This document shows positions 16,761 through 28,666 of a stretch of DNA of 64,000 nt, one piece after another. The notes under the pieces were generated by a model. It was not told the origin of the DNA. It did no database searches and worked only from the letters and a program-made list of their open reading frames with translations. The stretch covers positions 1-64,000 of the forward strand of contig JACZXA010000001.1 in assembly GCA_022571865.1 (NCBI GenBank), in the 5' to 3' direction. Both the position numbers and the translations under genes were made by a program. The first letter of the stretch is position 1, and every line of letters begins with the position of its first letter. The stretch comes from Pseudomonadota bacterium. GTDB taxonomy: Bacteria; Pseudomonadota; Gammaproteobacteria; Pseudomonadales; Azotimanducaceae.

Positions 16761-18374
16761 ATGACCAAAGGCATGGTTTGCGCACCCCAACCGGAAGCCG
16801 TCGAAGCTGGCGTACTGGCGCTGTCCAAAGGCGGTAACGCTGTCGATGCCGCGATCGCCTGCGCGCTGGTGCAGACGGTGGTAGACCCACAGATGTGTGG
16901 CATTGCCGGCTTCGGCTCCATGCAGCTGTTCGGTCCGGAAGATCAAAAAGGTCACCTTTTCATCGATTTTCACGGCCGGGCTCCCCTGGCCGCCACCGAG
17001 ACGATGTGGGCCGAGGAGATCGTTCGAGAAACCGAAGACGGTTTCGGGTTCATTCTCAAGCGTCATGTCAACGATATCGGTTATCGGTCCATCACGACTC
17101 CCGGGACGTTGATGGCGTTCGGCGAGGCACTGCAACGGTATGGGACACTGTCGTTGAAAGAAGTTCTCGAACCGGCTATCGAGTATTGCGAGAAGGGATT
17201 CGTCGTACGACCCCGGGTGAGCGGCTATTGGAATCTGGTGGAATCGGCTGGAAGGCTGGCACATTCTGAACGTCTCCGTCGCGATCCCGCGACCCGGAAG
17301 ATTTACCTGAAAAGTGATGGCTCGTTGTTCGAACCCGGGGAGCGGTTGATCAACAAAGACATGGGGCAGACCTACCGGCGCATAGCGAACGAAGGTATAG
17401 ACAGCTTCTATACCGGAAAGCTTGCGAAAGAGATCGATGCCGACATGAAAGCCAATGGTGCTTTGCTGGCTTACGCCGATCTTGCGAGCTATCAGACCGA
17501 ACATCAAACACCACTGTGGGGCGAATATCGTGGCTATCGGATAGCGACCAATCGGCTACCGGGCGGCGGCACCATGGTTCTCGAGATGCTCAACATACTC
17601 GAGCACTTCGATCTGCGTGAACTCGGACACAATACCCCGGGTTATATCGCAACCGTGGCAGAGGCGATGAAGATCGCCACCGTCGATAAGGATGAGCGCA
17701 TGGGTGATCCTCGATTCGTAGAGGTTCCTATGGATGAGTTGTTGTCAGCGGACTATGCACACATGCAATCGGACAAAATCAAACGAGGCGAGAAAACCCA
17801 TGTCCCGCGCTATCTCCACGGTGCTGACAACAAAAACACAACCCATGTCTGTACTGTCGATGAGCATGGGGCTTGCGTTTCCATGACCCACTCGCTCGGT
17901 AACCCTTCCGGCGTGGTGACCGAAGGGCTGGGCTTCATGTACAACGGCTGCATGAATGTCTTTGACCCCCGACCCGGCCGGGTCGATTCAATCGCGCCTG
18001 GGAAATCACGATTCACCGCCATGTCGCCAACCATGGTGTTCAAAGCCGAAAAACCCTATCTGCTCATCGGCGCACCCGGAGGAACGTTCATTACGATGGG
18101 AGTTCTGCAGGGGATCTTGAATGTGATCGATTTCGACATGGACGCACAGCATGCCGTCTCGGCACCGAGGTTTTGCGTGACATCGGACGTCATCGACCTG
18201 ACCAATCGAATTCCCCACTATGTGGAAGCAGAGCTGAACACCCTGGGATATCCAACGCGGCGTTCCCATTTTTCTTTCGGCTTTGCCGGCGTTCATGCTA
18301 TCCGCATCACGGATCGTGGCTGGGATGGGGGTGCCGATCCAGGCCTGGATGGAATGGCGCTTGCCACACCTTAG
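16761..18374 (+). CDS. Gamma-glutamyltransferase family protein
   Basis: A 537-residue Ntn-hydrolase proenzyme of the gamma-glutamyltransferase family. The catalytic Thr that starts the small subunit after self-cleavage is Thr360 in NKNTTHVCTVDEHG. Substrate-site segments are GNAVDAAIAC near the N-terminus, GGGTMVLEM and the C-terminal GAPGGTFITMGVLQ. There is no signal peptide, so it is a cytoplasmic member, unlike classical periplasmic Ggt. Such forms act on glutathione conjugates or other gamma-glutamyl amides. The start lies soon after GACCC without a strong ribosome site. Confidence 0.9.
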   Translation: MTKGMVCAPQPEAVEAGVLALSKGGNAVDAAIACALVQTVVDPQMCGIAGFGSMQLFGPEDQKGHLFIDFHGRAPLAATETMWAEEIVRETEDGFGFILKRHVNDIGYRSITTPGTLMAFGEALQRYGTLSLKEVLEPAIEYCEKGFVVRPRVSGYWNLVESAGRLAHSERLRRDPATRKIYLKSDGSLFEPGERLINKDMGQTYRRIANEGIDSFYTGKLAKEIDADMKANGALLAYADLASYQTEHQTPLWGEYRGYRIATNRLPGGGTMVLEMLNILEHFDLRELGHNTPGYIATVAEAMKIATVDKDERMGDPRFVEVPMDELLSADYAHMQSDKIKRGEKTHVPRYLHGADNKNTTHVCTVDEHGACVSMTHSLGNPSGVVTEGLGFMYNGCMNVFDPRPGRVDSIAPGKSRFTAMSPTMVFKAEKPYLLIGAPGGTFITMGVLQGILNVIDFDMDAQHAVSAPRFCVTSDVIDLTNRIPHYVEAELNTLGYPTRRSHFSFGFAGVHAIRITDRGWDGGADPGLDGMALATP

Positions 18375-18538
18375 CCCGGGCGCTTATACCGAATCCCCCA
18401 AGCCTGATCGCGGCAGTCCGCTTAGAAAAAAAACCGTTGTTTCGACCAGCGACACGGCGCGCTCCGATAGCTGATAACTGGATCACGTCCATCGTACCTG
18501 CAGTTCGGCAAACTCCATCTCTAGCCTTGTCTGCAAGG

Positions 18539-19327
18539 ATGCACTTCCCGTTGTTTCGAGTTCAGGTCAAAACTCGCGCTCACATTCGGGGGTTGACAAT
18601 GGTGGCAACGGCCTTCTCGATCTGTGCCACCGAACTCATCGTGCTGAGTATCTGGAACATTTTCGGTGCCAACGCGTTTTCAGAATCAAACATCTTCCTG
18701 GTGGGTGCAGTAATTTCACTTTTCGTGGCCCTTCCAATAACGTATTTCATGGGCTGCATAATCTACCAACTATCAATCAATCAGGCAGATCTGCGCCGGC
18801 TCGCAGAGACCGATGAACTCACGGGGCTGTCCAACCGCCGATCGTTCTTTCACCGAGCAGAGGATCAACTCACAACCTCACGTGAGCTCGGTAAGCCAAT
18901 TGCGCTACTGGTCATCGACGCCGACCACTTCAAGCAACTCGACGACACCTACGGCCATGCGACAGGCGATGCGGCGCTCAAATTCATTGCAGAGAAACTG
19001 GAATATGGATTTCGCCAACGGGATCTGGCCTGCCGCCTTGGCGGCGAAGAGTTCGCTGTGCTCGTTCCGGGACTCAACGCGCAACAGGCAGAGAGTCTGG
19101 CCACACGATTCCTCAAAGCAATTGCCAGCCAACCGATGATCTTTGACAATAAGATCATCGAGATGTCGGTGAGTTGCGGTGTCGCCGATACCGATACCGG
19201 CTACGACATGACAACGCTTTTCAAGGCTGCCGATGAGGCGCTCTACGCAGCCAAAGCCGCCGGCCGCAATCAAACCGTTCTCTACGGAACGGATCAGTTC
19301 TTTGCCAGCGAGCCCGTTCGAACCTGA
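18539..19327 (+). CDS. Membrane diguanylate cyclase (GGDEF)
   Basis: A 262-residue protein. Two membrane helices near the N-terminus (MVATAFSICATELIVLSIW and IFLVGAVISLFVALPITYF) are followed by a GGDEF domain. It begins DELTGLSNRRSFF and carries the active-site signature LGGEEFAV. RQRD stands five residues before GGEEF and is a complete RxxD inhibitory site, so product inhibition is expected. It would make cyclic di-GMP at the inner membrane. The ATG at 18539 is chosen; upstream in-frame starts run into the preceding gene. Confidence 0.88.
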   Translation: MHFPLFRVQVKTRAHIRGLTMVATAFSICATELIVLSIWNIFGANAFSESNIFLVGAVISLFVALPITYFMGCIIYQLSINQADLRRLAETDELTGLSNRRSFFHRAEDQLTTSRELGKPIALLVIDADHFKQLDDTYGHATGDAALKFIAEKLEYGFRQRDLACRLGGEEFAVLVPGLNAQQAESLATRFLKAIASQPMIFDNKIIEMSVSCGVADTDTGYDMTTLFKAADEALYAAKAAGRNQTVLYGTDQFFASEPVRT

Positions 19328-19399
19328 CCCTGGCTCCCGCCTCTGGTCTGTCCCGTTGATAGCCGCTACGATGCCGGGAATTTCCTTCATGGCCGTTAC

Positions 19400-20170
19400 G
19401 TGGAACCCTTTCAACTCGCCAACAAGAACATCGCGATCACCGGCGCATCCTCCGGATTTGGCCATCACTTTTCCGGTGTGCTGGCCAGGGCCGGGGCGCG
19501 CGTGGTCCTCGGCGCAAGGCGTATGGACAAAATCGAAGCTCGAGTTGCGGAGCTTCGCGCTGCGGGCGCAGAAGCGTTGGGGGTATCGCTCGATGTGCGC
19601 AACCAAGACAGTATCGACGATTTTCTGGAGGCTGCCGAGCAGGCCTTTGGGCCCGTCGACGTCGTAATCAACAACGCAGGTGTACAGGCGGGTGCCAAAA
19701 CCTACATGATGATCGATGAAGCGGATTGGGATTTCGTCATGGAAACCAATCTCAAAAGTGCCTGGCTGATGGCCAAAACCTATACCGAGCGGGTGATAAA
19801 AAACGCGCAGACCGGCGGCAACATCATCAACATCTCGTCGATCACCGACACACGCACCATCAAAGGTCAGTTTCCGTACGCCGTCTCAAAGGGTGCTTTG
19901 ACCCGCATGACCCAAGTGCTTGCTCTCGAAGCCGCTAAATACGGCATTCGGGTGAACGCACTGGCACCGGGATACATTCTCACCGACGTCAGTCGCCTGC
20001 TGCTGGAAAGTGAAGGCGCGCCTGAGTTCGTCAACGGGATACCCATGCGACGAGTGGGTGAATTTTCCGATCTCGATGGCCCGTTGTTGTTGTTGGCATC
20101 CGATGCATCGAGTTACATGACCGGTTCCGTCCTCGTCGTCGACGGCGGACACATCTGCGCATCACTTTAA
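19400..20170 (+). CDS. Short-chain dehydrogenase/reductase
   Basis: A 256-residue classical SDR. The Rossmann motif is ITGASSGFGHHF, NNAG occurs in VVINNAGVQAG, the catalytic Ser is in NISSITDT, and the Tyr/Lys pair is in YAVSKGA. The C-terminal end reads YMTGSVLVVDGG. Its initiator appears to be GTG at 19400. It is the first gene of a compact operon with an epoxide hydrolase and acetoacetyl-CoA synthetase. That suggests a beta-hydroxy or keto intermediate in a catabolic route ending in acetoacetyl-CoA (inference). Confidence 0.9.
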   Translation: MEPFQLANKNIAITGASSGFGHHFSGVLARAGARVVLGARRMDKIEARVAELRAAGAEALGVSLDVRNQDSIDDFLEAAEQAFGPVDVVINNAGVQAGAKTYMMIDEADWDFVMETNLKSAWLMAKTYTERVIKNAQTGGNIINISSITDTRTIKGQFPYAVSKGALTRMTQVLALEAAKYGIRVNALAPGYILTDVSRLLLESEGAPEFVNGIPMRRVGEFSDLDGPLLLLASDASSYMTGSVLVVDGGHICASL

Positions 20171-20186
20171 AAGATCAGGAGCACAC

Positions 20187-21326
20187 ATGAGTGAAATAAC
20201 CCCCTTTCGGGTCGAAATTTCCGACGAAGAACTCGACGATCTCAGGACCAGGCTCAAGAACACTCGCTTCCCGGAGTCTGAAACACCCGACGACTGGTCC
20301 CAGGGAGTCCCACTCGCATACATTCGCGAACTTACCGAGTACTGGGAAAAAGACTATGACCTGAGGCGTGTCGAGTCACGATTGAACCAGCACCCCCAAT
20401 TTCGTACCGAACTCGACGGGCTCAACATTCACTTTCTACACATCCGTTCACCAGAAGCGAACGCCTTGCCGATGATAATGACTCATGGCTGGCCAGGATC
20501 TGTGGTCGAATTCCTCAAAGTGATCGAGCCCCTCACCGATCCTGTCAGTCGCGGGGGGGATGCGAAGGACGCATTTCATCTGATCTGCCCGGCGCTTCCC
20601 GGTTACGGATATTCCGACAAGCCAGCCGAGCCCGGCTGGGGAGTAGAGAAAATCGCCGAGCAGTGGGCGCGTCTGATGAACCGGCTCGGTTACGAGCGTT
20701 ACGTCGCGCAGGGTGGCGATTGGGGTTCCGCGGTCACAACCGCCATCGGCCTCACCGATCAAGAACATTGCAGCGCCATACATCTCAACATGGTCTCAGC
20801 ACCACCCGATCCCGAGACCATGGACGACCTGACACCACTCGAGCAAAACGCAATAGCGGGTATGAAACACTACCGCGATTGGGATTCGGGTTACTCCAAA
20901 GAGCAAAGTACGCGACCACAGACCCTGGGCTACGGACTCGTGGATTCCCCCGTGGGCCAATTGGCTTGGATCATCGAGAAATTCTGGGCATGGATGGACT
21001 GCGACGGACATCCGGAAAACGCGCTTACCCGCGACGAGTTGCTCGACAACGTGATGATGTACTGGCTCACCGCTACGGGTGCATCTTCCGGACGGCTGTA
21101 TTGGGAGAGCTTCGGTGGTGGCGGGCGGGCGGACGAAGTTACTGTGCCCACGGGCTGCAGCATCTTCCCGAAAGAAATTTTCACCTGTTCGAAACGTTGG
21201 GCGGAGAAAAGGTACACAAACCTCATCTATTGGAACGAACTCGACAAAGGCGGGCACTTTGCCGCCTTCGAACAGCCCGAATTGTTCGTCAACGAAGTGC
21301 GCAACTGCTTTAAATCCGTGCGATAG
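20187..21326 (+). CDS. Epoxide hydrolase
   Basis: A 379-residue protein with the N-terminal EHN domain (FRVEISDEELDDLRTRL) and an alpha/beta-hydrolase core. The oxyanion motif is HGWPGSVVEF, the nucleophile Asp178 is in GGDWGSAV, and the base His357 is in GGHFAAFEQPE. This is the microsomal-type epoxide hydrolase pattern. Its stop codon is followed immediately by the next gene, so it is translationally coupled. It probably opens an epoxide to a diol in the same catabolic operon. Confidence 0.92.
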   Translation: MSEITPFRVEISDEELDDLRTRLKNTRFPESETPDDWSQGVPLAYIRELTEYWEKDYDLRRVESRLNQHPQFRTELDGLNIHFLHIRSPEANALPMIMTHGWPGSVVEFLKVIEPLTDPVSRGGDAKDAFHLICPALPGYGYSDKPAEPGWGVEKIAEQWARLMNRLGYERYVAQGGDWGSAVTTAIGLTDQEHCSAIHLNMVSAPPDPETMDDLTPLEQNAIAGMKHYRDWDSGYSKEQSTRPQTLGYGLVDSPVGQLAWIIEKFWAWMDCDGHPENALTRDELLDNVMMYWLTATGASSGRLYWESFGGGGRADEVTVPTGCSIFPKEIFTCSKRWAEKRYTNLIYWNELDKGGHFAAFEQPELFVNEVRNCFKSVR

Positions 21327-23264
<1,938 letters not shown>

Positions 23265-23435
23265 AAGTAAATCGTTGACCCTAATCTCTACCGGCATGCC
23301 CGAGTTGTCCGGTGCATGGTTCCTGTGAGGAACCTGGCCGCAGATCACCAGACCGGCTGAGTACCATTACGGTAGGACCGTGCCCTCATCTGCCGGATCG
23401 GCTACGCTTAAGCCTTGTCATCCGCGGAGGGGACG

Positions 23436-25334
23436 ATGCGCAAGTTCCTGCTACCAGTTGTCCTGGGGTTAATAGCCTGCAGCCCAGCCAGTGAGCAATC
23501 GACCTCGCCAGATCCATCGAGTGAAGTAAACGCCTCCACCGACGTTTCCGCCAACATCTCCCCCGAAGAGTCTGCCGGTTCAAGCGTAGACACCGACTCT
23601 GGCCGCCACGTGTACTTTGGCGACCTCCACGTTCACACCTACTACTCGTTCGATGCGTTCATCTTTGCGACGAGGGCAACACCCGACGATGCCTACCGTT
23701 ATGCCAAAGGCGAGGCGATCCGCCATCCGGCGGGTTTCGACGTACAACTCAAGCGGCCGCTCGATTTTTATGCCGTTACGGATCACGCGATGTTTCTCGG
23801 CAACCTTGCGGCCTGGGCGGATGGCACTTCTGTCAAGTCCGAGGATCCCGTGGCGGTGCGGGTCGCTGCGGCTAAAACGACATCGGAACGGCACGCTGCG
23901 TTCCTTGGTATGCGGCCTTACCTCAAGGAAGGTGCCGACAACAAACTGTTGGACCTCGACGTGGTTCGCTCCGCCTGGGCAGATATTCAGGCCGCGGCGG
24001 AACGCCACAACGATCCTGGTGAGTTCACGACGTTTGTCGCGTATGAATACACCTCCAGTCCGGAGTCACAGAACCTGCATCGCAATGTCATCTTCCAGGG
24101 AGCCGCAGCGCCATCGACACCGTTCAGCCGCCTGGACTCCGCCAATCCAGAACAACTGTGGGCATGGATGGACAACCTGCGCGACCAAGGCATCGAGTCA
24201 CTTGCCATTCCCCATAATTCGAACGGTTCAAACGGGCAGATGTTCAAGCTCACCGATTGGGATGGAAATCCGCTGGATGCGGCGTACGCAGAGGTCAGAC
24301 TCCGTAACGAACCACTCGTGGAGATCACCCAGGTGAAAGGCACATCGGACACCCACCCGCTGCTTTCTCCTCACGACGAATGGGCCGATTTCGAGATCAT
24401 GCCTTACCGCATCGGAACCTGGATCGACAGCGACCCAAACGGCAGCTACGTGCGCCAGGCGCTTCTGAACGGCATTCGCATGGAAGATCGCGGCGGTTTC
24501 AATCCATACCAATTCGGAATCACGGGTGCGAGTGACAGCCATACGGGGGCCGCCTCCCTGGATGAAGCCAATTTTTTCAGCAAAGTGGGGCTGCTGGATG
24601 CAACCCCGCAATTGCGGGGTTCGATTCCGCTGGATGAACCGGGTGCCGACGGGAATATCTACGCCAACACCTATTACAACACCTGGGGCGCAAGCGGTAT
24701 CACCGGGGTGTGGGCCGATGCCAATACACGAGGCGACATCTACGATTCGTTGCGTCGAAAAGAGACCTTTGCCACCAGTGGAACGCGGATCACGCTGCGT
24801 TTTTTCGCAAGTTTCGAGTTCCGGGAAGATCTGCATGACGAACCCAACATGGCGGAAATTGCTTACGAACTCGGTGTGCCGATGGGAGGCGATCTGCTCC
24901 CCGGTACGGGCTCTCCCAGATTTGTTGTCATGGCGCTTCGAGACCCGGCAAGTGCTCCGCTTGAACGCCTACAAATCATCAAGGGCTGGGTGAACGACCG
25001 AGAGCCTTTTGAACAGGTCTACGACGTCGCCTGCTCGGATGGTTTGCAAGTGAATTCAGATACCCACCGCTGTCCTGACAATGGCGCACGGGTCAATATA
25101 TCGGACTGTTCGATCACCGAAGGCGTCGGCGCTTCGGAGCTGCTGGCCACCTGGGAAGACCCGGAATTCGATGCAGACCAACAAGCCTTCTACTACGTGC
25201 GCGCGCTGGAAAATCCCACCTGTCGCTGGTCTACCTGGGACGCGGTGCGCGCGGGTGTTCCGCCTCGAGATACCCTGGCAAAGACAATTCAGGAACGGGC
25301 CTGGTCATCACCCATCTGGATTCACCCGAATTAG
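23436..25334 (+). CDS. DUF3604 lipoprotein (PHP-like metal hydrolase)
   Basis: A 632-residue lipoprotein. Lipobox GLIACSP is cleaved before Cys15, followed by a Ser/Thr/Glu-rich linker to about residue 55. The DUF3604 domain then begins YFGDLHVHTYYSFDA, a PHP-type His-x-His metal site. VTDHAMF and FVAYEYTSSPE carry further ligand-type residues, and GASDSHTGAAS the C-terminal Asp-x-His. The family is widespread in marine bacteria; its substrate is unknown. The ATG at 23436 follows GGAGGGGAC, an excellent ribosome site. A perfect 20-base palindrome lies within it at 24602-24621. Confidence 0.88.
   Translation: MRKFLLPVVLGLIACSPASEQSTSPDPSSEVNASTDVSANISPEESAGSSVDTDSGRHVYFGDLHVHTYYSFDAFIFATRATPDDAYRYAKGEAIRHPAGFDVQLKRPLDFYAVTDHAMFLGNLAAWADGTSVKSEDPVAVRVAAAKTTSERHAAFLGMRPYLKEGADNKLLDLDVVRSAWADIQAAAERHNDPGEFTTFVAYEYTSSPESQNLHRNVIFQGAAAPSTPFSRLDSANPEQLWAWMDNLRDQGIESLAIPHNSNGSNGQMFKLTDWDGNPLDAAYAEVRLRNEPLVEITQVKGTSDTHPLLSPHDEWADFEIMPYRIGTWIDSDPNGSYVRQALLNGIRMEDRGGFNPYQFGITGASDSHTGAASLDEANFFSKVGLLDATPQLRGSIPLDEPGADGNIYANTYYNTWGASGITGVWADANTRGDIYDSLRRKETFATSGTRITLRFFASFEFREDLHDEPNMAEIAYELGVPMGGDLLPGTGSPRFVVMALRDPASAPLERLQIIKGWVNDREPFEQVYDVACSDGLQVNSDTHRCPDNGARVNISDCSITEGVGASELLATWEDPEFDADQQAFYYVRALENPTCRWSTWDAVRAGVPPRDTLAKTIQERAWSSPIWIHPN
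24602..24621. repeat. Perfect 20-base palindrome inside the DUF3604 gene
   Basis: AACCCCGCAA followed by its exact reverse complement TTGCGGGGTT, encoding part of ATPQLRGS. It keeps the frame. Confidence 0.6.
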
Positions 25335-25345
25335 GCGAAGGTCAT

Positions 25346-27010
25346 ATGCCTGAACCCGTACTGACCGTCTACCCTGCCCGCTCGGTCATCACCATGAATC
25401 CTTCGCTGCCGCGTGCGGAAGCCGTGGCTGTGCGCGGTGATCGAATTGTCGAGGTTGGGACGCTCGCGTCCATGCAACCCTGGTTCGATGCCCATGAGCA
25501 CATCGTGGATGATCGCTTCTCAAGCAACGTGATCGTGCCCGGATTTATCGACCCCCACCTGCACCCCACCATGGCGGCAGTGCTGTTGCCGATGAATTTC
25601 GTTACCGCGACGGAGTGGAAACTCCCCTGGGGCACAGTATCACCATCGATGACACCCGAAGCGTTCCTCAATCGTGTAGCGGAAATCGAGGCCGCTGTGG
25701 AGAATCCGGAAGAGCCGGTTTTCATCTGGGGTTATCATCAACTCTGGCACGGGTCCATGTCGCGGCCATTGCTCAACAAGATCAACGCGACGCGTCCGAT
25801 TATTGTCTGGCATCGATCGTTTCACGAACTCTATCTAAATGATGGTGCACTGAAATTTTTGCACATCACCGAGGCGGAGGTAGGAAACCGCAAGCAGATC
25901 GACTATCCGAACGGTCATTTTTTTGAAGCCGGTCTCGGCTATGCCGTCAATCGACTAAACCCGACTATCCTCGCTCCTGAAAAATATGCTGAAGGTCTCG
26001 AACGGCTGAAACAGGTGGTTCACTTCGGTGGTCACACCACCATAGCGGATATGGCCACAGGGTTATTCGATTTCGATGCCGAGTGGCTCATGTTAAAACA
26101 AGTGATCGAACGGGACGATACGCCGTTCCGGGTGGAACTCGTTCCGGATGCTGCCAGACTCAGGGCATCCAAAGGCAGCAACGAAGCGGCCCTCGCTTTC
26201 GCGAAATCGCTACCCGAACAAAATACCCACAGGCTGCGTTTCTCCGACCACATTAAACTTTTTGCAGACGGCGCTTTCTTCTCCCAGCTTGCCCAACTTC
26301 AAGAGCCGGGTTACATCGACGGCCATCACGGCGAGTGGATCACGCCACCGGAAAAACTCGAAGAGGCCATGCGAATCTACTGGAACGCGGGGTTCAAAAT
26401 TCATCTCCATGTGACCGGTGATCTAGGTGTCGAACTCGGGTTGGATCTGCTCGAAAAACTGCAATGGGAACGGCCCCGTTTCAATCACGGCTTTACCTTC
26501 GAACACTTCGGCTTCTCGACCCCCGAGCAGGTGGAAAGAATCGCGAAGCTCGGAGCGAGCGTGTCGGCCAACGTGTATTACCTCTACGAACTCAGCGATG
26601 CTTATGCGAGACATGGCATAGGCTTCGAGCGTGCAAGCCAGATGGCTCGATTGAGCGCCTGTTTCGCGAACGGTATCACCACGGCCTTGCACTCGGATTT
26701 CACGATGGCGCCCGCTGAACCACTCAACAACGCCTGGGTTGCGGTCAACCGGATAAATTCGACCGAACAACTCATGGGTCCCGAAGAGCGGATAACGGCA
26801 GAGCAGGCGCTGGCTGCCATTACCATCAATGCCGCCCGGGTCATCGGTCGGGCCGACGACATCGGCAGCCTGCGCGCTGGCAAAAAAGCAGACTTCACAG
26901 TTCTTCGGGACGATCCTCTGACAACCGACCCAATGCATCTCAAAGACATCCCAATCGTTGCAACTGTCTTTGAAGGTCGACCGTTCCCAATCGAGCGTAC
27001 CGGCCGATGA
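25346..27010 (+). CDS. Amidohydrolase, YtcJ-like
   Basis: A 554-residue member of the Amidohydro_3 branch. The metal-binding start is VPGFIDPHLHPT, with internal IHLHVTGD and NHGFTFEHFGF and the terminal segment ALHSDFTMAPAEPLNNAW. The C-terminal strand LRAGKKADFTVLRDDPL is typical. No signal peptide. It would hydrolyse an amide or ester bond of an unknown compound. It sits 11 bases after the DUF3604 gene and overlaps the CobW gene, so the three form an operon. The CobW partner suggests metal delivery to these hydrolases (inference). Confidence 0.9.
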   Translation: MPEPVLTVYPARSVITMNPSLPRAEAVAVRGDRIVEVGTLASMQPWFDAHEHIVDDRFSSNVIVPGFIDPHLHPTMAAVLLPMNFVTATEWKLPWGTVSPSMTPEAFLNRVAEIEAAVENPEEPVFIWGYHQLWHGSMSRPLLNKINATRPIIVWHRSFHELYLNDGALKFLHITEAEVGNRKQIDYPNGHFFEAGLGYAVNRLNPTILAPEKYAEGLERLKQVVHFGGHTTIADMATGLFDFDAEWLMLKQVIERDDTPFRVELVPDAARLRASKGSNEAALAFAKSLPEQNTHRLRFSDHIKLFADGAFFSQLAQLQEPGYIDGHHGEWITPPEKLEEAMRIYWNAGFKIHLHVTGDLGVELGLDLLEKLQWERPRFNHGFTFEHFGFSTPEQVERIAKLGASVSANVYYLYELSDAYARHGIGFERASQMARLSACFANGITTALHSDFTMAPAEPLNNAWVAVNRINSTEQLMGPEERITAEQALAAITINAARVIGRADDIGSLRAGKKADFTVLRDDPLTTDPMHLKDIPIVATVFEGRPFPIERTGR

Positions 27011-27894
27011 CGCCGCTTACGGTTCTTGGAGGGTATCTCGGCGCGGGTAAGACGACGATCATCAACGGACTGCTGGCGAGCCTGGCGCAAGCAACGGGCA
27101 ACCCGCGAATTGCCGTGCTGATCAACGACTTCGGCGCGATCAACATAGACGCCAAGCTGATCCGTAAACACCAGGGACGCACGGTGGAATTGACCAGCGG
27201 CTGTGTATGCTGCGACATTCAAGATGATCTGGGGAGCGCGTTGGACGCCTTACGCGGAGCGTCTTTTGAACAGGTGCTCGTAGAAGCGAGCGGCGTTGCC
27301 TACCCGGCCAAGGTGGCCAATTACGCGCTCACCTGGCCCGGATATCGCCCAGCCGGAATTCTGGTTGCCGTGGACGCACTCAACGTCGAGGACCAGAAAA
27401 AGGACAAATTCATCGGTCACCTGATCGACGCGCAGATAACCGAAGCGGATCTGCTGCTCCTGACCAAACTCGACCAGCTTGATTGCAATCACAGGCAGAC
27501 TCTCCGGGATTCATTGCCAACCCGCGCCGTACGTGTCGACCACGGCTGCGTTGACGCAGACATTCTGCTTGCGGCAACTCTCAGCCGGCCCGATAGCCCC
27601 GTTGTGAAAGACCATAGTGACCAATTCCGGACACTCGACTATCAATCTGACCGAATACTCGACCACGATCGCCTGCTCACCTTCCTCGACGAACTACCGG
27701 AACCCGTGGTGAGAGCAAAAGGCTGGATTCACGACAACCAGGGTGCCTGGTGGCTCCAGTCGGTTGGCAAGCGCTGGACGCTGGAACCCGCCACGGCAAT
27801 ACCAGACGGCACCAACCTCGTTTTTATCGCACTCGCCAAACCCGGGACCGGGGCAATGTTGAGCGGGCTGAAACATGCCCTGCAAGGCCTCTGA
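27007..27894 (+). CDS. CobW/COG0523-family metal-chaperone GTPase
   Basis: A 295-residue GTPase. Walker A is GGYLGAGKTTII, the metal-binding CxCC motif is GCVCCDIQDD, and the base-recognition region is LLLTKLDQLD. The shorter C-terminal CobW_C-like part begins near WIHDNQGAWW. COG0523 proteins load zinc, cobalt or other metals into partner enzymes. It overlaps the amidohydrolase stop (ATGA), which makes the two metallo-hydrolases upstream its likely clients. Confidence 0.9.
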   Translation: MTPLTVLGGYLGAGKTTIINGLLASLAQATGNPRIAVLINDFGAINIDAKLIRKHQGRTVELTSGCVCCDIQDDLGSALDALRGASFEQVLVEASGVAYPAKVANYALTWPGYRPAGILVAVDALNVEDQKKDKFIGHLIDAQITEADLLLLTKLDQLDCNHRQTLRDSLPTRAVRVDHGCVDADILLAATLSRPDSPVVKDHSDQFRTLDYQSDRILDHDRLLTFLDELPEPVVRAKGWIHDNQGAWWLQSVGKRWTLEPATAIPDGTNLVFIALAKPGTGAMLSGLKHALQGL

Positions 27895-27928
27895 ACCCAC
27901 ACCCGCATGGACGGATCGGGTATCGTCC

Positions 27929-28297
27929 TCAGGCATCCTCGCGGAGCTGTCGATGAGCGAAAACCAGCAACACCACGAAAACGACTTCAAAAATAAATGG
28001 TGTCAGCACACTGGATTCAACGCCATCGACAACGAAGCCGACCAGACGGCCCAGCGCAATCATTCCCATGAGCACGGCCACCGCAAGAAACCACAGCGTC
28101 TGACCCCGCACGATACCCAGCACCAGCAACACGGTACCGGTAACGAACATTCCTCCGATATCACCACGCAGCGTGCTCAAACCCAGAATGCCTTCCGGCG
28201 TCACCCCCATGTTGGCGGCCGCGCTCGATGGATCGATTACCGCACTCACACCCCCGAACAGTAATAGTGCCGCGATCAGTCCAACGACTATTTTCAT
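27929..28297 (-). CDS. Small membrane protein, DUF4345-like
   Basis: A 122-residue protein with four membrane segments (VVGLIAALLLFGGVSAVI, MFVTGTVLLVLGIV, LWFLAVAVLMGMIALGRL, PFIFEVVFVVLLVFA). The ALGRLVGFVVDG signature fits the DUF4345 family. Function unknown. Convergent with the CobW gene, about 34 bases apart. Confidence 0.75.
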   Translation of the reverse strand: MKIVVGLIAALLLFGGVSAVIDPSSAAANMGVTPEGILGLSTLRGDIGGMFVTGTVLLVLGIVRGQTLWFLAVAVLMGMIALGRLVGFVVDGVESSVLTPFIFEVVFVVLLVFAHRQLREDA

Positions 28298-28666
28298 GTG
28301 TTTCCCCCGTTATTGTCTTTCTTTTCACCCGACCCGCGCCCTTATTAGAACCCCGGCCGCCCGACCATGAACAATTGTGCCATGAGGCGCAGTTTGGCGT
28401 CTTGCGCTCGTGAAGTCTGCACGAGACCTGTGTTGCAGATTTTCGCCATCCTCGGCGATCAGCCATCTTGCGGGTAAAACGATGTGTCTCTACTACGCTT
28501 AAACAAAGCATCGGGTCACTGCGTGAGAAGTAGAAAGATTCAGCTACTCGAGCGGCACGCTCAATCGGTGCGGCTATCGGCACCTGAACACTGAACTTGA
28601 GTGTGTGTTCCATCGGTGTTGCGACTATGTCCCAGTTGCTAAGCACCTATGGCGCACACTCAGGTT
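28298..28666. other. Intergenic region, no gene seen
   Basis: About 370 bases between two minus-strand genes. The longer frames on both strands lack coding character, and no RNA gene was recognised. Confidence 0.4.
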
